A stretch of 64,000 nt of DNA from Fusibacter ferrireducens (GCF_015352425.1 NZ_JADKNH010000009.1:1-64000), one strand, 5' to 3'. Counted from the stretch's first letter, positions 35,482 to 44,287 are shown. Notes: generated from the sequence alone by a model not told the origin. Program-made: numbers and translations.

Positions 35482-37287
35482 TTATGATGTCATTGCTCTC
35501 ACAATTTCCATAAACCTTTCGCCATAAAGATCGTATTTTTTCTCCCCAATACCCTTAATTTCTATAAACTCAGCCTTGGTTTTAGGCGTGTATTCTGCAA
35601 TATCTTCAATCACTGCATTTGAAAAAATAATATAGAGCGGCACCCTTTTCTCTTCCGCAAGCGTCCGTCTGAGATCGACCAATGCATTATAGAGTTCAGG
35701 ATTCGAACCGGTATGTCCTTTGGCTTTTTTACTTTTGGTTTTTTTGCTTTTAGAAGACGAGACATGCCTTTGTGATTGTTTCATCATCACAGTTCTCTGA
35801 CCTTTTAAAATTTCTTGTGATAAAGCATTGAGCTTTAAGACTGGGAATTCATCAGTGGTGATGCTCAAATAGCCCTCTGCAATTAAAAACATCGTTAAAT
35901 CCTTCAGTTCTTGAACCGATTTTTCCTTTAAAATACCATAAGTCGAAACCTCATTGAGCTTCCAATCTATGATTCTTTGAGCTTTTGAGCCTCTTAAAAC
36001 ATCTATGACAAGGTTCATGCCGTACCGCTGACCCACTCGATATACACATGAAAGCAATTTTTGTGACGTAAGCGTTTCATCTATAAGTTCTGATGTGTCT
36101 AGACAGTTGCCACAATACCCACACTGTGTTTCTGGATCTGGCTCTCCAAAATAACGCATAATTTCACCATTTAAACAAGCACTGGTATGACAATACTGAA
36201 CCAACGCTTGAAGATTAGAAAGCATCATCCGATACCTGATAGGGTCATTGGTCCCCTGTGCAATCAGTAGCTTTTGCTTGACGATATCAGAGGCATCGTA
36301 CATGAGCAAACACTCGCTTTCCTCACCATCACGTCCCGCTCTACCCGCTTCTTGATAATAAGCTTCCATGTTTTTAGGCATATTGTAATGGATGACGAAT
36401 CGCACATCAGGCTTGTCAATCCCCATGCCAAACGCATTGGTCGCCACTATAATTTGCTTTTTATCCAGCATAAAGGCATCTTGCGTTTTATTGCGTGCTT
36501 CTGTACTCATGCCCGCATGATACGCCGCCACAGAATACCCTTCTTTTTTAAGTTTATCCGTTAAAGATTCCACCGTTTTACGAGTGGCACAATAAATAAT
36601 GCCCGTGTGTTCTTTAGGTACTTTTTCAAACCACTCTTTTAAATAATCGTATTTTTTAGTGGGTCTAATCACTTTGTAAATCAAGTTTTCACGCTTTACG
36701 CCTGATATTTTCACAAAGGGATCACGAAGCTTTAAAAGCTCTAAAATGTCTTCTCTGACTTCTTTTGTGGCGGTGGCAGTGAATGCCGCTATGATGGGTC
36801 TCTTACCAAGTTGATCGATCCATTCAGATATATTTTTGTAACTCGGTCTAAAATCATGCCCCCACTGACTGATGCAATGCGCTTCATCCACGGCAACTAA
36901 CTGAATATTAAGATGCCTTGAAAGCCTTGTGAATTGCGAAGTCATCAAGGCCTCTGGCGCTATGTAGACCAATTTATATTCGCCTTGTGAGATGCCCTCA
37001 AGACGTGTTCTCATCTCTTGTGCCGTGATGGAACTGTTGAGAAAAGTCGCTGGAATACCATTTTGAAGTAGTGCTTCCACCTGATCTTTCATCAATGCAA
37101 TCAGTGGAGAGATTACCACTGTAACGCCTTCAAGCATCATGGCTGGCACTTGGTAGCAGATGGATTTCCCGCCACCTGTGGGCATTATAATCAAGGCATC
37201 TTGGCCTGAAACAATTTGTTCTATTATAGATTCTTGACCTTCTCTGTAAGCGTCATAACCAAAGTATTTTTTTAAAATTGTATGCAT
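35482..37287 (-). CDS. recQ: ATP-dependent DNA helicase RecQ
   Basis: The product has 601 residues. Motif I MPTGGGKSICYQ, DEAH box VDEAHCISQWGHDFRPSY, motif VI in QEAGRAGRDG, a zinc-binding RQC region (CLNGEIMRYFG, then CGYCGNCLD, about 370-400) and a C-terminal HRDC domain (NPELYNALVDLRRTLAEEKRVPLYIIFSN, from about 525) are all present. It unwinds DNA 3' to 5' in recombination and repair. The start is the ATG at 37287, preceded by GAGGGAG. It appears complete and of usual length. Confidence 0.96.
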   Translation of the reverse strand: MHTILKKYFGYDAYREGQESIIEQIVSGQDALIIMPTGGGKSICYQVPAMMLEGVTVVISPLIALMKDQVEALLQNGIPATFLNSSITAQEMRTRLEGISQGEYKLVYIAPEALMTSQFTRLSRHLNIQLVAVDEAHCISQWGHDFRPSYKNISEWIDQLGKRPIIAAFTATATKEVREDILELLKLRDPFVKISGVKRENLIYKVIRPTKKYDYLKEWFEKVPKEHTGIIYCATRKTVESLTDKLKKEGYSVAAYHAGMSTEARNKTQDAFMLDKKQIIVATNAFGMGIDKPDVRFVIHYNMPKNMEAYYQEAGRAGRDGEESECLLMYDASDIVKQKLLIAQGTNDPIRYRMMLSNLQALVQYCHTSACLNGEIMRYFGEPDPETQCGYCGNCLDTSELIDETLTSQKLLSCVYRVGQRYGMNLVIDVLRGSKAQRIIDWKLNEVSTYGILKEKSVQELKDLTMFLIAEGYLSITTDEFPVLKLNALSQEILKGQRTVMMKQSQRHVSSSKSKKTKSKKAKGHTGSNPELYNALVDLRRTLAEEKRVPLYIIFSNAVIEDIAEYTPKTKAEFIEIKGIGEKKYDLYGERFMEIVRAMTS

Positions 37288-37427
37288 TTAAAACTCCCTC
37301 TAAGTTTATTGGATGAATAGAGTCTTCGGATTTTATTATAACATACCCTAGCATGTTTTTATCTATATGATCAAGTACGGTGTTACTCTAATGTCAAGAG
37401 ATAAACAGCCATAATTCAAGCAATAAA

Positions 37428-37967
37428 TTATTCTGAAAGCTGCATCATCTTGTAAACCGTGTTTGCATTTCTAATGGTGATGCTTTTGTAAACAGATGAA
37501 CCCACAACCTTTGACCAACGTGTTTTTGAAAAAGTTTCAATAGGCGCAGACCAAAAGATGACCCGACCATAATGAGCCACTTTTTCATATTCAGGTTTAA
37601 TTGCGCCAACTTCTCTAAACACTTCTTCTACAGTCATAGGAGGCAATATAAAGATTGCATTGTGCTTTAATGCCTTGTCATGTCCCCACCATGTAGGTGC
37701 ATGATCAAGCGCTAAAACGAGATCATCAACAGATACAATCATGGCTGGAATATTGAGCTGAAAATGATCTGCAATTAATACTTCACATTTTTCTTTTAAC
37801 TTTTTTTCATCTGTATAATCACTGGAAAAAATTATATTACCACTGTTGATATAGGTGACTACCTCTTTAAATTCATTTTGCTCAAATAGTACCTTTAATT
37901 CAGACATTGATACCTTGTTTTTTCCACCCACGTTTATACCTCTCAGAAAAAGAACATATTTTTTCAT
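37428..37967 (-). CDS. DUF1697 family protein
   Basis: The product has 179 residues. The N-terminal KYVLFLRGINVGGKNKVSMSELKVLFEQ, then VVTYINSGNIIFSS, is the hallmark of DUF1697. The ATG at 37967 starts this conserved segment; an ATG three codons earlier is possible. The fold has two ferredoxin-like domains; the function is unknown. It is a single gene between recQ and the GDSL hydrolase. Confidence 0.9.
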   Translation of the reverse strand: MKKYVLFLRGINVGGKNKVSMSELKVLFEQNEFKEVVTYINSGNIIFSSDYTDEKKLKEKCEVLIADHFQLNIPAMIVSVDDLVLALDHAPTWWGHDKALKHNAIFILPPMTVEEVFREVGAIKPEYEKVAHYGRVIFWSAPIETFSKTRWSKVVGSSVYKSITIRNANTVYKMMQLSE

Positions 37968-38049
37968 TAGAATCATCTCTCGCTTTCTTCAGAATTTTTC
38001 ACATATTAAAGACCAACCACTTTTATATGATAAAATGCACATCCCCTGC

Positions 38050-38616
38050 TTAGAATATGGACTCAAAAATTATTTCTGCCACTCTTTTATGAATCACTTC
38101 TGATACATGTATGCCATCCTCTAAAAAGTGGTCTCTTATTGTGCCTTCCTCTAATAAGTGGGTGCCAATATCCAAACAAGTCACACTTTTCTCTGAACTA
38201 TATTGAATTAACAAATGCCTTAATTCTGTCAAATCAGCATTGATTTTCTTGTAATCCATATCTGTAAACCACGTTTTTTCAGCGAGGTCTTCATTGACAG
38301 GCAGCGAGGTCAAAATTATAGGCTCAATTTTATGTTTTTTGCAATGTTCGATCATTAGAGCAATGTTATCTACAACGTCACTTACTCTGCCTTTTAAAAA
38401 CAAATCATTCGTTCCGCCCATGATCAACACTTTATCAGGTCTACAGTTTATGACATCTTTTATAAATCTGTTTTTCATTTCAGTGGTGGTATTACCTGGC
38501 ACACCCTTATTGATTATTTTCATCCCCAACTTCACAGATAATACACTCACCCAGCTTTCTGAGGCTTTAACCCCATAACCAAATGTCAAACTATCCCCAA
38601 TACAGACTATATTCAT
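38050..38616 (-). CDS. SGNH/GDSL-family hydrolase
   Basis: The product has 188 residues. Block I CIGDSLTFGYG with the catalytic Ser9, block III MGGTNDLFL with the Asn, and block V EDGIHVSE with Asp/His give a full SGNH catalytic set. No signal peptide is seen, so it resembles cytosolic TesA-like esterases or lysophospholipases. The gene is followed upstream by structured repeats. No operon partner is obvious. Confidence 0.9.
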   Translation of the reverse strand: MNIVCIGDSLTFGYGVKASESWVSVLSVKLGMKIINKGVPGNTTTEMKNRFIKDVINCRPDKVLIMGGTNDLFLKGRVSDVVDNIALMIEHCKKHKIEPIILTSLPVNEDLAEKTWFTDMDYKKINADLTELRHLLIQYSSEKSVTCLDIGTHLLEEGTIRDHFLEDGIHVSEVIHKRVAEIIFESIF

Positions 38617-38650
38617 TTAACGACCACCTTTTTCTACTTTTATATAAATC

Positions 38651-38852
38651 ATTAGTTTTCGTCCAGCTTAGAGGCAGGAATATTCAGCCTGCTCTAAGCG
38701 GTTAGACGAGAACGGGTCCGGCAAAACAAAGTTTTGGTGGACAATGATTATCATTAGTTTTCGTCCAGCTTAGAGGCAGGAATGTTCAACCTGCTCTAAG
38801 CGGTTAGACGAAAACGGGTCCGGCAAAACAAGGTTTTGGTGGACAATGATTA
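38651..38852. repeat. 102-bp direct repeat, two copies, hairpin-forming
   Basis: Copies start at 38651 and 38753 and differ at only a few positions, mostly in loops. Each copy contains a stem CTTAGAG/CTCTAAG with an inner CAGG/CCTG, and a second stem built on CAAAAC/GTTTTG flanked by GTCC and GGAC. The loops vary while the stems are kept. I see no open frame. Confidence 0.85.
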
Positions 38853-38853
38853 A

Positions 38854-38954
38854 AACAACAAGATTTGAGCCGAAAGATTTTCTCCGAGGTTTCAATCGGG
38901 AAAATCGTCAGTGAAAATCGGTTTGAGGCATCGAAAGATGGCTCAAATGTTGTT
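38854..38954. ncRNA. candidate structured RNA element with three-way junction
   Basis: A closing stem pairs AACAACA-ATTTGAGC (38854-38870) with GCTCAAATGTTGTT (38941-38954), with two unpaired bases in the left arm. Inside are a long hairpin (GATTTTC and CCGA with TCGG and GAAAATC, 38876-38906) and a short one with a GNRA tetraloop (CATC-GAAA-GATG, 38929-38940). No T-run follows, so it is not a simple terminator. It could be an RNA element or a mobile palindromic unit; the strand is unknown. Confidence 0.45.
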
Positions 38955-39149
38955 ACCATCAGTACGTCTCTTCTAATTATACAAAATTTTTACTCTTTCC
39001 AGTTACTCATTTCTAATATTTATCTAGTGCACAGAGAATAAGCCCCTGTCCTTTGTTCAATAAAACATATGATGCTGTAACATTTCCCTATTCAACCTAA
39101 TATGATAACATTATAATAGAGCAAGCAGATAGAGTCATATTATGACTTT

Positions 39150-39389
39150 ATGCATCGTTTAAACGATTTGGTCTAGCAGTCTTCTTTAGACCTTCAATGG
39201 AGCAAGAGATTTTTTACTTGGGGATTTTTAGGCATCCTCGTTGCAGTTGCAAAAGAATTGATAAATTATTTTTTTAGACACAAAATATTTGAGACAGCTG
39301 ATTTTTTTATTGATATTGTAATCGCATTTCTTGTTTTTGGTCTATCCTCTTTTGTACTTTTTAAAGATGAATCCAAACACGTTGATTAG
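39150..39389 (+). pseudogene. small membrane-protein frame interrupted by an amber codon
   Basis: A frame of 79 codons begins with an ATG at 39150, meets TAG at codon 9 (39174-39176), and continues to a TAG at 39387-39389. After the amber codon it reads SSLDLQWSKRF, then FLGILVAVAKELINYFF and IVIAFLVFGLSSFVLF, two membrane segments with a charged tail. The pattern 'KELINYF...DFFIDI' recalls the C-terminus of VanZ-like proteins, but weakly. No ATG follows the amber codon. It may be a decayed gene or a gene starting at a non-standard codon. Confidence 0.4.
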
Positions 39390-39395
39390 ACAAAT

Positions 39396-39442
39396 AAAAA
39401 GTCAAACCTTACCACATTTATTAGGAGTAAGATTTGACTTTT
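39396..39442. terminator. bidirectional terminator downstream of sucD
   Basis: AAAAAGTCAAACCTTAC pairs with GTAAGATTTGACTTTTT with one mismatch and a loop of about 13 nt. T-runs exist on both strands. It lies about 110 bp beyond the sucD stop and directly after the small membrane frame. Confidence 0.8.
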
Positions 39443-39552
39443 TTATAGGGTTTTATTTTTTTTAGAGTTTTTTTTTTGGGTTTCATTTTTTTTGTGCACA
39501 TTTGCATTTTGTATTTAATTCATCAGCTCTTTGTTTTTGCCTATTCTTAACC

Positions 39553-40905
39553 TTACACTGCCCAAATCATCTCGTCAGTTTGTACTTCAACATGCTCTCT
39601 GACCAATCCAATTCTTGAAACATTGATCAAATGTTTATACGTAAAGTTTTCAGAGATTGAATTGTTACCCCAACTGCCACAACCCAATGTCGTTGTTGGT
39701 GCGAATCCGTTGTAAAAACTGCCACCAGCAGTTGTTGCAGACGGTGCGTTTACCACCAATCTAGAAACCGATAACGCCATCCCCGCTTTTTTAATATGAC
39801 CGAGATTATTAGAATGAATTGAAGCACTGTGGCCATTGCCTTCGAATTCTAAATTTGTTTTAGCGATATGAATTGCTTCATCAATCGTCTTGTATTTGAA
39901 TGTAGACATCACAGGGCACATTTTTTCTTTACATAAAACATCTGCATTGCCAATGCCTTTTGCCTCTAATAAAATCACTTTTGTGCCTTCTGGAACCTTA
40001 ACGCCTGCAATTGCAGCAATCTGCTGAACCGATTGACCAACAACATCTTTATTAAGGTGATCCCCTTCAAAAAGAGTTGCTTTTAGTTTTTCGTGCATTT
40101 GCTCATCTCTTACTAAAAAGGCGCCATTTGCTTCAAATGCCTTTATCACTTCATCATAGTCATCTTCATGTGCAATAATCGTTTGTTCTCCAGAACAGAT
40201 GATGCCATTATCAAAAGCTCTACCCGTAATCATTTTAATAGCCGTTTGATTGAAATCTACATCTCTATCCACGATGCCTTGAACATTGCCAGCACCTACG
40301 CCAAATGCTGGTTTACCCGATGAATAAGCCGCTTTCACCATACCCATACCGCCTGTTGCAACGACAACATCAACTGCTTGCATGAGTTCATTTGTGAGCT
40401 CAACTGAGGGTTCTGTAATAATTTGAATCAAATGTTCGGGTGCACCTAATTTTGCCAATCTCTCGTTGATCAACTCAACTGTGTGGGCACTGCATTTTTT
40501 TGCTCTTGGATGTGGTGCAATGATAATGGCATTTCTACCTTTAAGTGCAAACATAGAATTGCACATTGGTGTTACAATTGGGTTTGTTGTTGGCGAAACT
40601 GCGCCTACCACACCGATTGGTTTAGCAATTTCGATGATATTGGTTTCTGGGTTGAAGCTGATTTCATCCACTGACTTTTTATCTTTAAGGTCATTCCAAA
40701 TAACTTTGGCTTTCCCTTTATTCTTCTCCACCTTGTGCTCATAAACGCCCATCTTGGTCTCTTCCACAGCCATTTTTGCAAGCAACTCAGCATTGTCATA
40801 AACAACTTTGCCAATCTCTCTAACAATACGATCCACTTGTTCTTGGTTATACCCTTCAAATTTCTTTTGAGCAATTCTAGCATTTTTTATCATTCCATTA
40901 ATCAT
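39553..40905 (-). CDS. sucD: CoA-dependent succinate-semialdehyde dehydrogenase
   Basis: The product has 450 residues. It reduces succinyl-CoA to succinate semialdehyde, or the reverse. It matches C. kluyveri SucD as I remember it over the whole length: NARIAQKKFEGYNQEQVD, AVEETKMGVYEHKVEKN, PTTNPIVTPMCNSMFALKGRNAIIIAPHP, the catalytic Cys in FDNGIICSGEQ (near residue 235), and the ending GGSFYNGFAPTTTLGCGSWGNNSISENFTYKHLINVSRIG. AGGAGG lies 7 nt before the ATG. It is the last gene of the sigma-54-dependent operon, 14 bp after 4hbD. Other acylating aldehyde dehydrogenases (e.g. for sulfoacetaldehyde) are less likely in view of the 4hbD partner. Confidence 0.88.
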   Translation of the reverse strand: MINGMIKNARIAQKKFEGYNQEQVDRIVREIGKVVYDNAELLAKMAVEETKMGVYEHKVEKNKGKAKVIWNDLKDKKSVDEISFNPETNIIEIAKPIGVVGAVSPTTNPIVTPMCNSMFALKGRNAIIIAPHPRAKKCSAHTVELINERLAKLGAPEHLIQIITEPSVELTNELMQAVDVVVATGGMGMVKAAYSSGKPAFGVGAGNVQGIVDRDVDFNQTAIKMITGRAFDNGIICSGEQTIIAHEDDYDEVIKAFEANGAFLVRDEQMHEKLKATLFEGDHLNKDVVGQSVQQIAAIAGVKVPEGTKVILLEAKGIGNADVLCKEKMCPVMSTFKYKTIDEAIHIAKTNLEFEGNGHSASIHSNNLGHIKKAGMALSVSRLVVNAPSATTAGGSFYNGFAPTTTLGCGSWGNNSISENFTYKHLINVSRIGLVREHVEVQTDEMIWAV

Positions 40906-40919
40906 TTTGAAACCTCCTA

Positions 40920-42035
40920 TTAAAATAAACGGCTATAGATGCCACGGATGTCTTCTTCAGTAAAATTAACATAGTTATTTGCCAATAATCTTTGTTGTCC
41001 TGTGACTACCTTTTCTGTAAAGAGGTCAATCTCTTCACTCGTCATCCCATAACTTTTAAGTGGCTTTTTAGGTAATAATTGAGATAAAAACAATTCCAGT
41101 GTATCAAATGCCTTTTCTTTTTCACATTTGAGTGATTCAGAAAGTATTTCACAAAGCACTTCAATTTCACCTTGCGGCTTGAGCGCCATGTAATGTCTGA
41201 AAACCGCTGTGAAAAATTGATAATTGGCTTCACCATGCGGAACATGATATTTGCCGCCCAGTGGATAGGACATCGCATGAACAGCACCAACACCAGCAGT
41301 TCCAAAAGCAATTCCCGCTAAGTTGCTTGCAATCGCCATTTCATTGAACTTTTCAAAACGATGCTTTTCACCTTTTTCAATCAATTCACTGTACACTTCT
41401 AAAATCATTTCAATGGCTTGGATACTATATGTTTTGGTATAGACATTTGCCTTTGGCGACACATAGGACTCCACTGCATGAATGAGTGCATCCACTGAGC
41501 TGTAAAGGTAAAAACTGTATGGCAATCCCACCATTAGGTTCGGTATAAGGACCGCATCATCTGGTAATAAGAGATCATCTGCAAGCCCCATCTTCGTTTG
41601 CTTTGTGGTCAACTCCGCAATGGTAATATTGGTCACTTCACTGCCTGTACCACAGGTTGTTGGCACTGCAATCAACTGAGCTCCCTTTATGAGCGGCACT
41701 TTTCTTTCAAAAGCATCCACAACATTTGTTACGCCTTTTAGAACCAAAAGTTTAGCGATATCAAGTACTGTCCCACCGCCAACTGCAACGATTCTTTCAT
41801 AAGGCGCTTTTAAAGCTTCCACTAAAATCGCATTCATCATAAGATCTGTGGGCTCACCTGTACCAAAAGCTTCTTGCATAATTGCTCTTGCCTTTAAATC
41901 AAGTGGCTTGATGAAAGGATCGTAAAGGAATCCATTTGTAAGTATTAAATCTTTCTCGCCAATTTGAAATTGCTCTGCAAAACCCGCAAAGTTATCAAAT
42001 TGATGCAGTTTTGTTTTCATCTTTAACAATTCCAT
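40920..42035 (-). CDS. 4hbD: NAD-dependent 4-hydroxybutyrate dehydrogenase
   Basis: The product has 371 residues from the ATG at 42035, where AGGAGA lies 6 nt upstream; the 16 codons before it belong to the remnant described below. It is an iron-type alcohol dehydrogenase: AVGGGTVLDIAK, VPTTCGTGSEVTN, SVDALIHAVESYVSP, and the metal-binding His residues in GVGAVHAMSYPLGGKYHVPHGEAN. It matches C. kluyveri 4HbD closely from memory, including length and the ending 'GQQRLLANNYVNFTEEDI'. It interconverts succinate semialdehyde and 4-hydroxybutyrate. With SucD it links succinyl-CoA to 4-hydroxybutyrate. Confidence 0.88.
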   Translation of the reverse strand: MELLKMKTKLHQFDNFAGFAEQFQIGEKDLILTNGFLYDPFIKPLDLKARAIMQEAFGTGEPTDLMMNAILVEALKAPYERIVAVGGGTVLDIAKLLVLKGVTNVVDAFERKVPLIKGAQLIAVPTTCGTGSEVTNITIAELTTKQTKMGLADDLLLPDDAVLIPNLMVGLPYSFYLYSSVDALIHAVESYVSPKANVYTKTYSIQAIEMILEVYSELIEKGEKHRFEKFNEMAIASNLAGIAFGTAGVGAVHAMSYPLGGKYHVPHGEANYQFFTAVFRHYMALKPQGEIEVLCEILSESLKCEKEKAFDTLELFLSQLLPKKPLKSYGMTSEEIDLFTEKVVTGQQRLLANNYVNFTEEDIRGIYSRLF

Positions 42036-42056
42036 AGCTTCTCTCCTAAAATGTGA

Positions 42057-42299
42057 TTTATGGTTAACGACCTTATTAGCCAATTCCTTTTTCCTTGAAC
42101 GCTACTTCATCTTACATATACGTTTCTTTGAGCTTGAGATGAACCCGTACCATGCATAGTCTCTGTCCTATAGCCCGCTACTACAGTTCCAAGCATCCTA
42201 TTTCATATTCCTCTAAAAATAGTCATTCTGCTTTCATTTTCCAACTTCAGGGGGTTTGCTTAAACTTTCAATACAAGCGTATTGCGTCATTAATGCCAT
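42057..42299 (-). pseudogene. abfD: eroded remnant of 4-hydroxybutyryl-CoA dehydratase gene
   Basis: Between the sigma-54 promoter and 4hbD are fragments that match, from memory, both ends of AbfD. AAGGAGAG precedes an ATG at 42299 giving MALMTQYACIESLSK and a stop at 42234 (compare the AbfD start 'LMTAEQYIESLRKL'). A second frame (42196 to 42107) reads LGTVVAGYRTETMHGTGSS then QAQR, close to the AbfD C-terminal segment 'LGTAAVGYRTESMHGAGSPQ'. A third frame reads RSRKKELANKVV, like the AbfD tail. About 400 internal residues are missing and the rest is frameshifted. AbfD dehydrates 4-hydroxybutyryl-CoA to crotonyl-CoA; this copy cannot function. Confidence 0.7.
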
Positions 42300-42362
42300 A
42301 ATCAACTCTCCTTTTCGATTAGAATGGTTTGATTGTCTTTTTTTTAACACACTTTATATATA

Positions 42363-42379
42363 AGCAATATGTATGCCAA
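42363..42379 (-). promoter_or_regulatory. sigma-54 promoter of the abfD remnant-4hbD-sucD operon
   Basis: The minus strand reads TTGGCATACATATTGCT, with GG and GC 10 bp apart, a good -24/-12 match. The start site would be near 42352, about 50 nt before the remnant's ATG and 315 nt before 4hbD. Confidence 0.8.
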
Positions 42380-42498
42380 AACTCTATGCAAGTTCAAAAA
42401 TATAAATTTCATTTTTCAAACTCACTGTATTTTCAACGTTTAGATTGAAATTTATTTTTTTTGCATTTCTTATTTTGAATTATTGATTGCAAAATAAA

Positions 42499-42632
42499 AT
42501 GGACACCTCAAATTTTAGATGCAAAATTGCAACAAATTTAAGCTGTCCATAAAACCAGACGCTTTAGCAAGAATAGTTTGAGACTTTTTTAACAATTGCT
42601 GCGTTATTGCAACGCGTTGCATTTATGCAGCA
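42499..42632. promoter_or_regulatory. candidate enhancer sites for the sigma-54 activator
   Basis: Two palindromes share the half-sites TGCAA/TTGCA: TGCAAAATTGCA (42520-42531) and TGCAACGCGTTGCA (42608-42621). They lie about 160 and 250 bp upstream of the -12 element. The second is nested in TGCTGC/GCAGCA arms (42597-42632). An ATGGACA/TGTCCAT pair (42499-42505, 42544-42550) surrounds the first. Confidence 0.5.
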
Positions 42633-42639
42633 CCCTCTA

Positions 42640-44118
42640 CTATTCTGTTTTTAATAATGAAAGTTCATGAAGGTATTTTGTCCTTTTTCTGACGAAAGTA
42701 GAACCATCTATCCCCAAAGAACGTGCCGCATCTCTTACATTCCCATATTTCTTAAACGCATCCTGTATCATAGCATGTTCCAATTTGCCGACGGCTTCCT
42801 TAAGCTTTAATTCGCCTTCAACGACAACTTCATCATCAGAAGGACTTCTCACCTCTAAGGGTAAATCTTTTTCTCGAATCAGTTGATCTGCTGTCATGAT
42901 GAAAACACGCTCGATCACATTTTGAAGCTCTCTGATGTTACCCGGCCAATTGTAGTTTGCAAAAGATTTATAAACCTCTTTGTCAAACTTCTTGTTTTCA
43001 TCATAGAGCAAGTTTAACTTTTCTAAGAAATTATTAGCCAGAGGGATTAGGTCTTCAACACGATCTCTCAGCGCGAGCACATGCAAGGGAATAATGTTGA
43101 GTCGATAGAACAAATCTTTTCTAAAAAGGCCTTGTTCTATCATTTGCATTAAATCTTGATTGGTTGCTGCAATGATTCGGACATCAATTTTAATCGTTCC
43201 CACACTGCCCACGCGCTGTATTTCTTGCTCTTGAAGCACTCTGAGCATTTTTGACTGTAAATTGAGGGGCAACTCGCCAATTTCATCTAAAAAAATGGTC
43301 CCCCCATTCGCTTCCTCAAAGAGCCCTGTTTTACCATTGGAATTGGCCCCTGTGAAAGCGCCTTTTTCATAACCAAAAAATTCAGACTCCATAAGGTTTT
43401 CAGGAATTGCACTGCAATTGACCTTTATGAGTTTTTCGTTGCACCGATCGCTGTGCTGATGAATAAATTTTGCCATGATTTCCTTGCCAACACCCGTCTC
43501 ACCAGAAATCAAAACCGTGGTATCATGCCTTGCTGCTCTGATGGCACTTTCCATGAGCTTTTTCATTTCTATATTCCTAGAAATGACTTCTGCTGGCCGA
43601 TTCATTTTTTTTCTAAGGCGTTCAAGCTCTGAATTATACAAGTTCATTTTCAGTTCGTTTTCTTTAAGGGCTTCTCTAAGTTCCAAAAGCTCAGTGACAT
43701 CTCTCACATTGTTAACCACCATTTCAATCTCATTATTTTCATCGAAAACAGGAGTTCCCGTGACGAGGACCACTTTACCACCCGCCAATTCTTGTTGGAT
43801 GGTCATCGCTTCTTTATTTTCAAGCACAAGCATGGTGCACGCTTTAGAAATGATCCCTTGCTCAACGAGCACATTGATGCTTTTCCCTATAATATCGCCT
43901 TGCTTGAGCCCTGTGATGCGCTCGTATGCTTTATTAACCCTTAACGTTATCCCATCCCCATCCGTAATATAAATACCATCATAGGAGGAATCCAATACGA
44001 CATCCAGTTTTCGGGTCAGCTTCTTCACTCTCTTTAGTTCATCTACCATATCACCGTAAGCTTCACAGGTCTCTTTGCCACAAAAGGGTTTTCTGAGTTG
44101 CTCTTTAATATTCGCCAT
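42640..44118 (-). CDS. sigma-54 activator with PAS domain (probable 4hbD-sucD activator)
   Basis: The product has 492 residues from the ATG at 44118, chosen because AGAGGAAA lies upstream; the 41 codons before it have no ribosome site. An N-terminal segment with two Cys (CGKETCEAYG) is followed by a PAS domain (about 35-150: LDSSYDGIYITDGDGITLRVNKAYERITG), a helical linker, an AAA+ domain (about 185-415: GETGVGKE, intact GAFTGA, TIFLDEIGEL) and a Fis-type helix-turn-helix at the end (VRDAARSLGIDGSTFVRKR). It lies immediately upstream of the -24/-12 promoter of 4hbD-sucD in the same direction. The signal sensed by the PAS domain is unknown. Confidence 0.93.
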   Translation of the reverse strand: MANIKEQLRKPFCGKETCEAYGDMVDELKRVKKLTRKLDVVLDSSYDGIYITDGDGITLRVNKAYERITGLKQGDIIGKSINVLVEQGIISKACTMLVLENKEAMTIQQELAGGKVVLVTGTPVFDENNEIEMVVNNVRDVTELLELREALKENELKMNLYNSELERLRKKMNRPAEVISRNIEMKKLMESAIRAARHDTTVLISGETGVGKEIMAKFIHQHSDRCNEKLIKVNCSAIPENLMESEFFGYEKGAFTGANSNGKTGLFEEANGGTIFLDEIGELPLNLQSKMLRVLQEQEIQRVGSVGTIKIDVRIIAATNQDLMQMIEQGLFRKDLFYRLNIIPLHVLALRDRVEDLIPLANNFLEKLNLLYDENKKFDKEVYKSFANYNWPGNIRELQNVIERVFIMTADQLIREKDLPLEVRSPSDDEVVVEGELKLKEAVGKLEHAMIQDAFKKYGNVRDAARSLGIDGSTFVRKRTKYLHELSLLKTE

Positions 44119-44287
44119 AATATTTCCTCTACTTTTTACTTTGAAGCGTATTCCGCTTACATTATAGCATATACCGATTTGACTTGGACTTTTAATTACT
44201 GCTAATATTTGCATTATGCTATATAATTTAATTATCTTCACATTATCATACTAGATAATAATTTAGAGGAATCATAGGAGAAAGTGT

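Noticed and set aside
38744-38756. AATGATTATCATT as a second Fur box
   Set aside because: It arises at the junction of the two 102-bp repeats and has no promoter or iron-related gene beside it.
43475-43972. 165-codon plus-strand frame opposite the PAS/AAA+ activator
   Set aside because: It mirrors the codon pattern of the AAA+ and PAS coding sequence and is Ser/Leu-rich, typical of a shadow frame.
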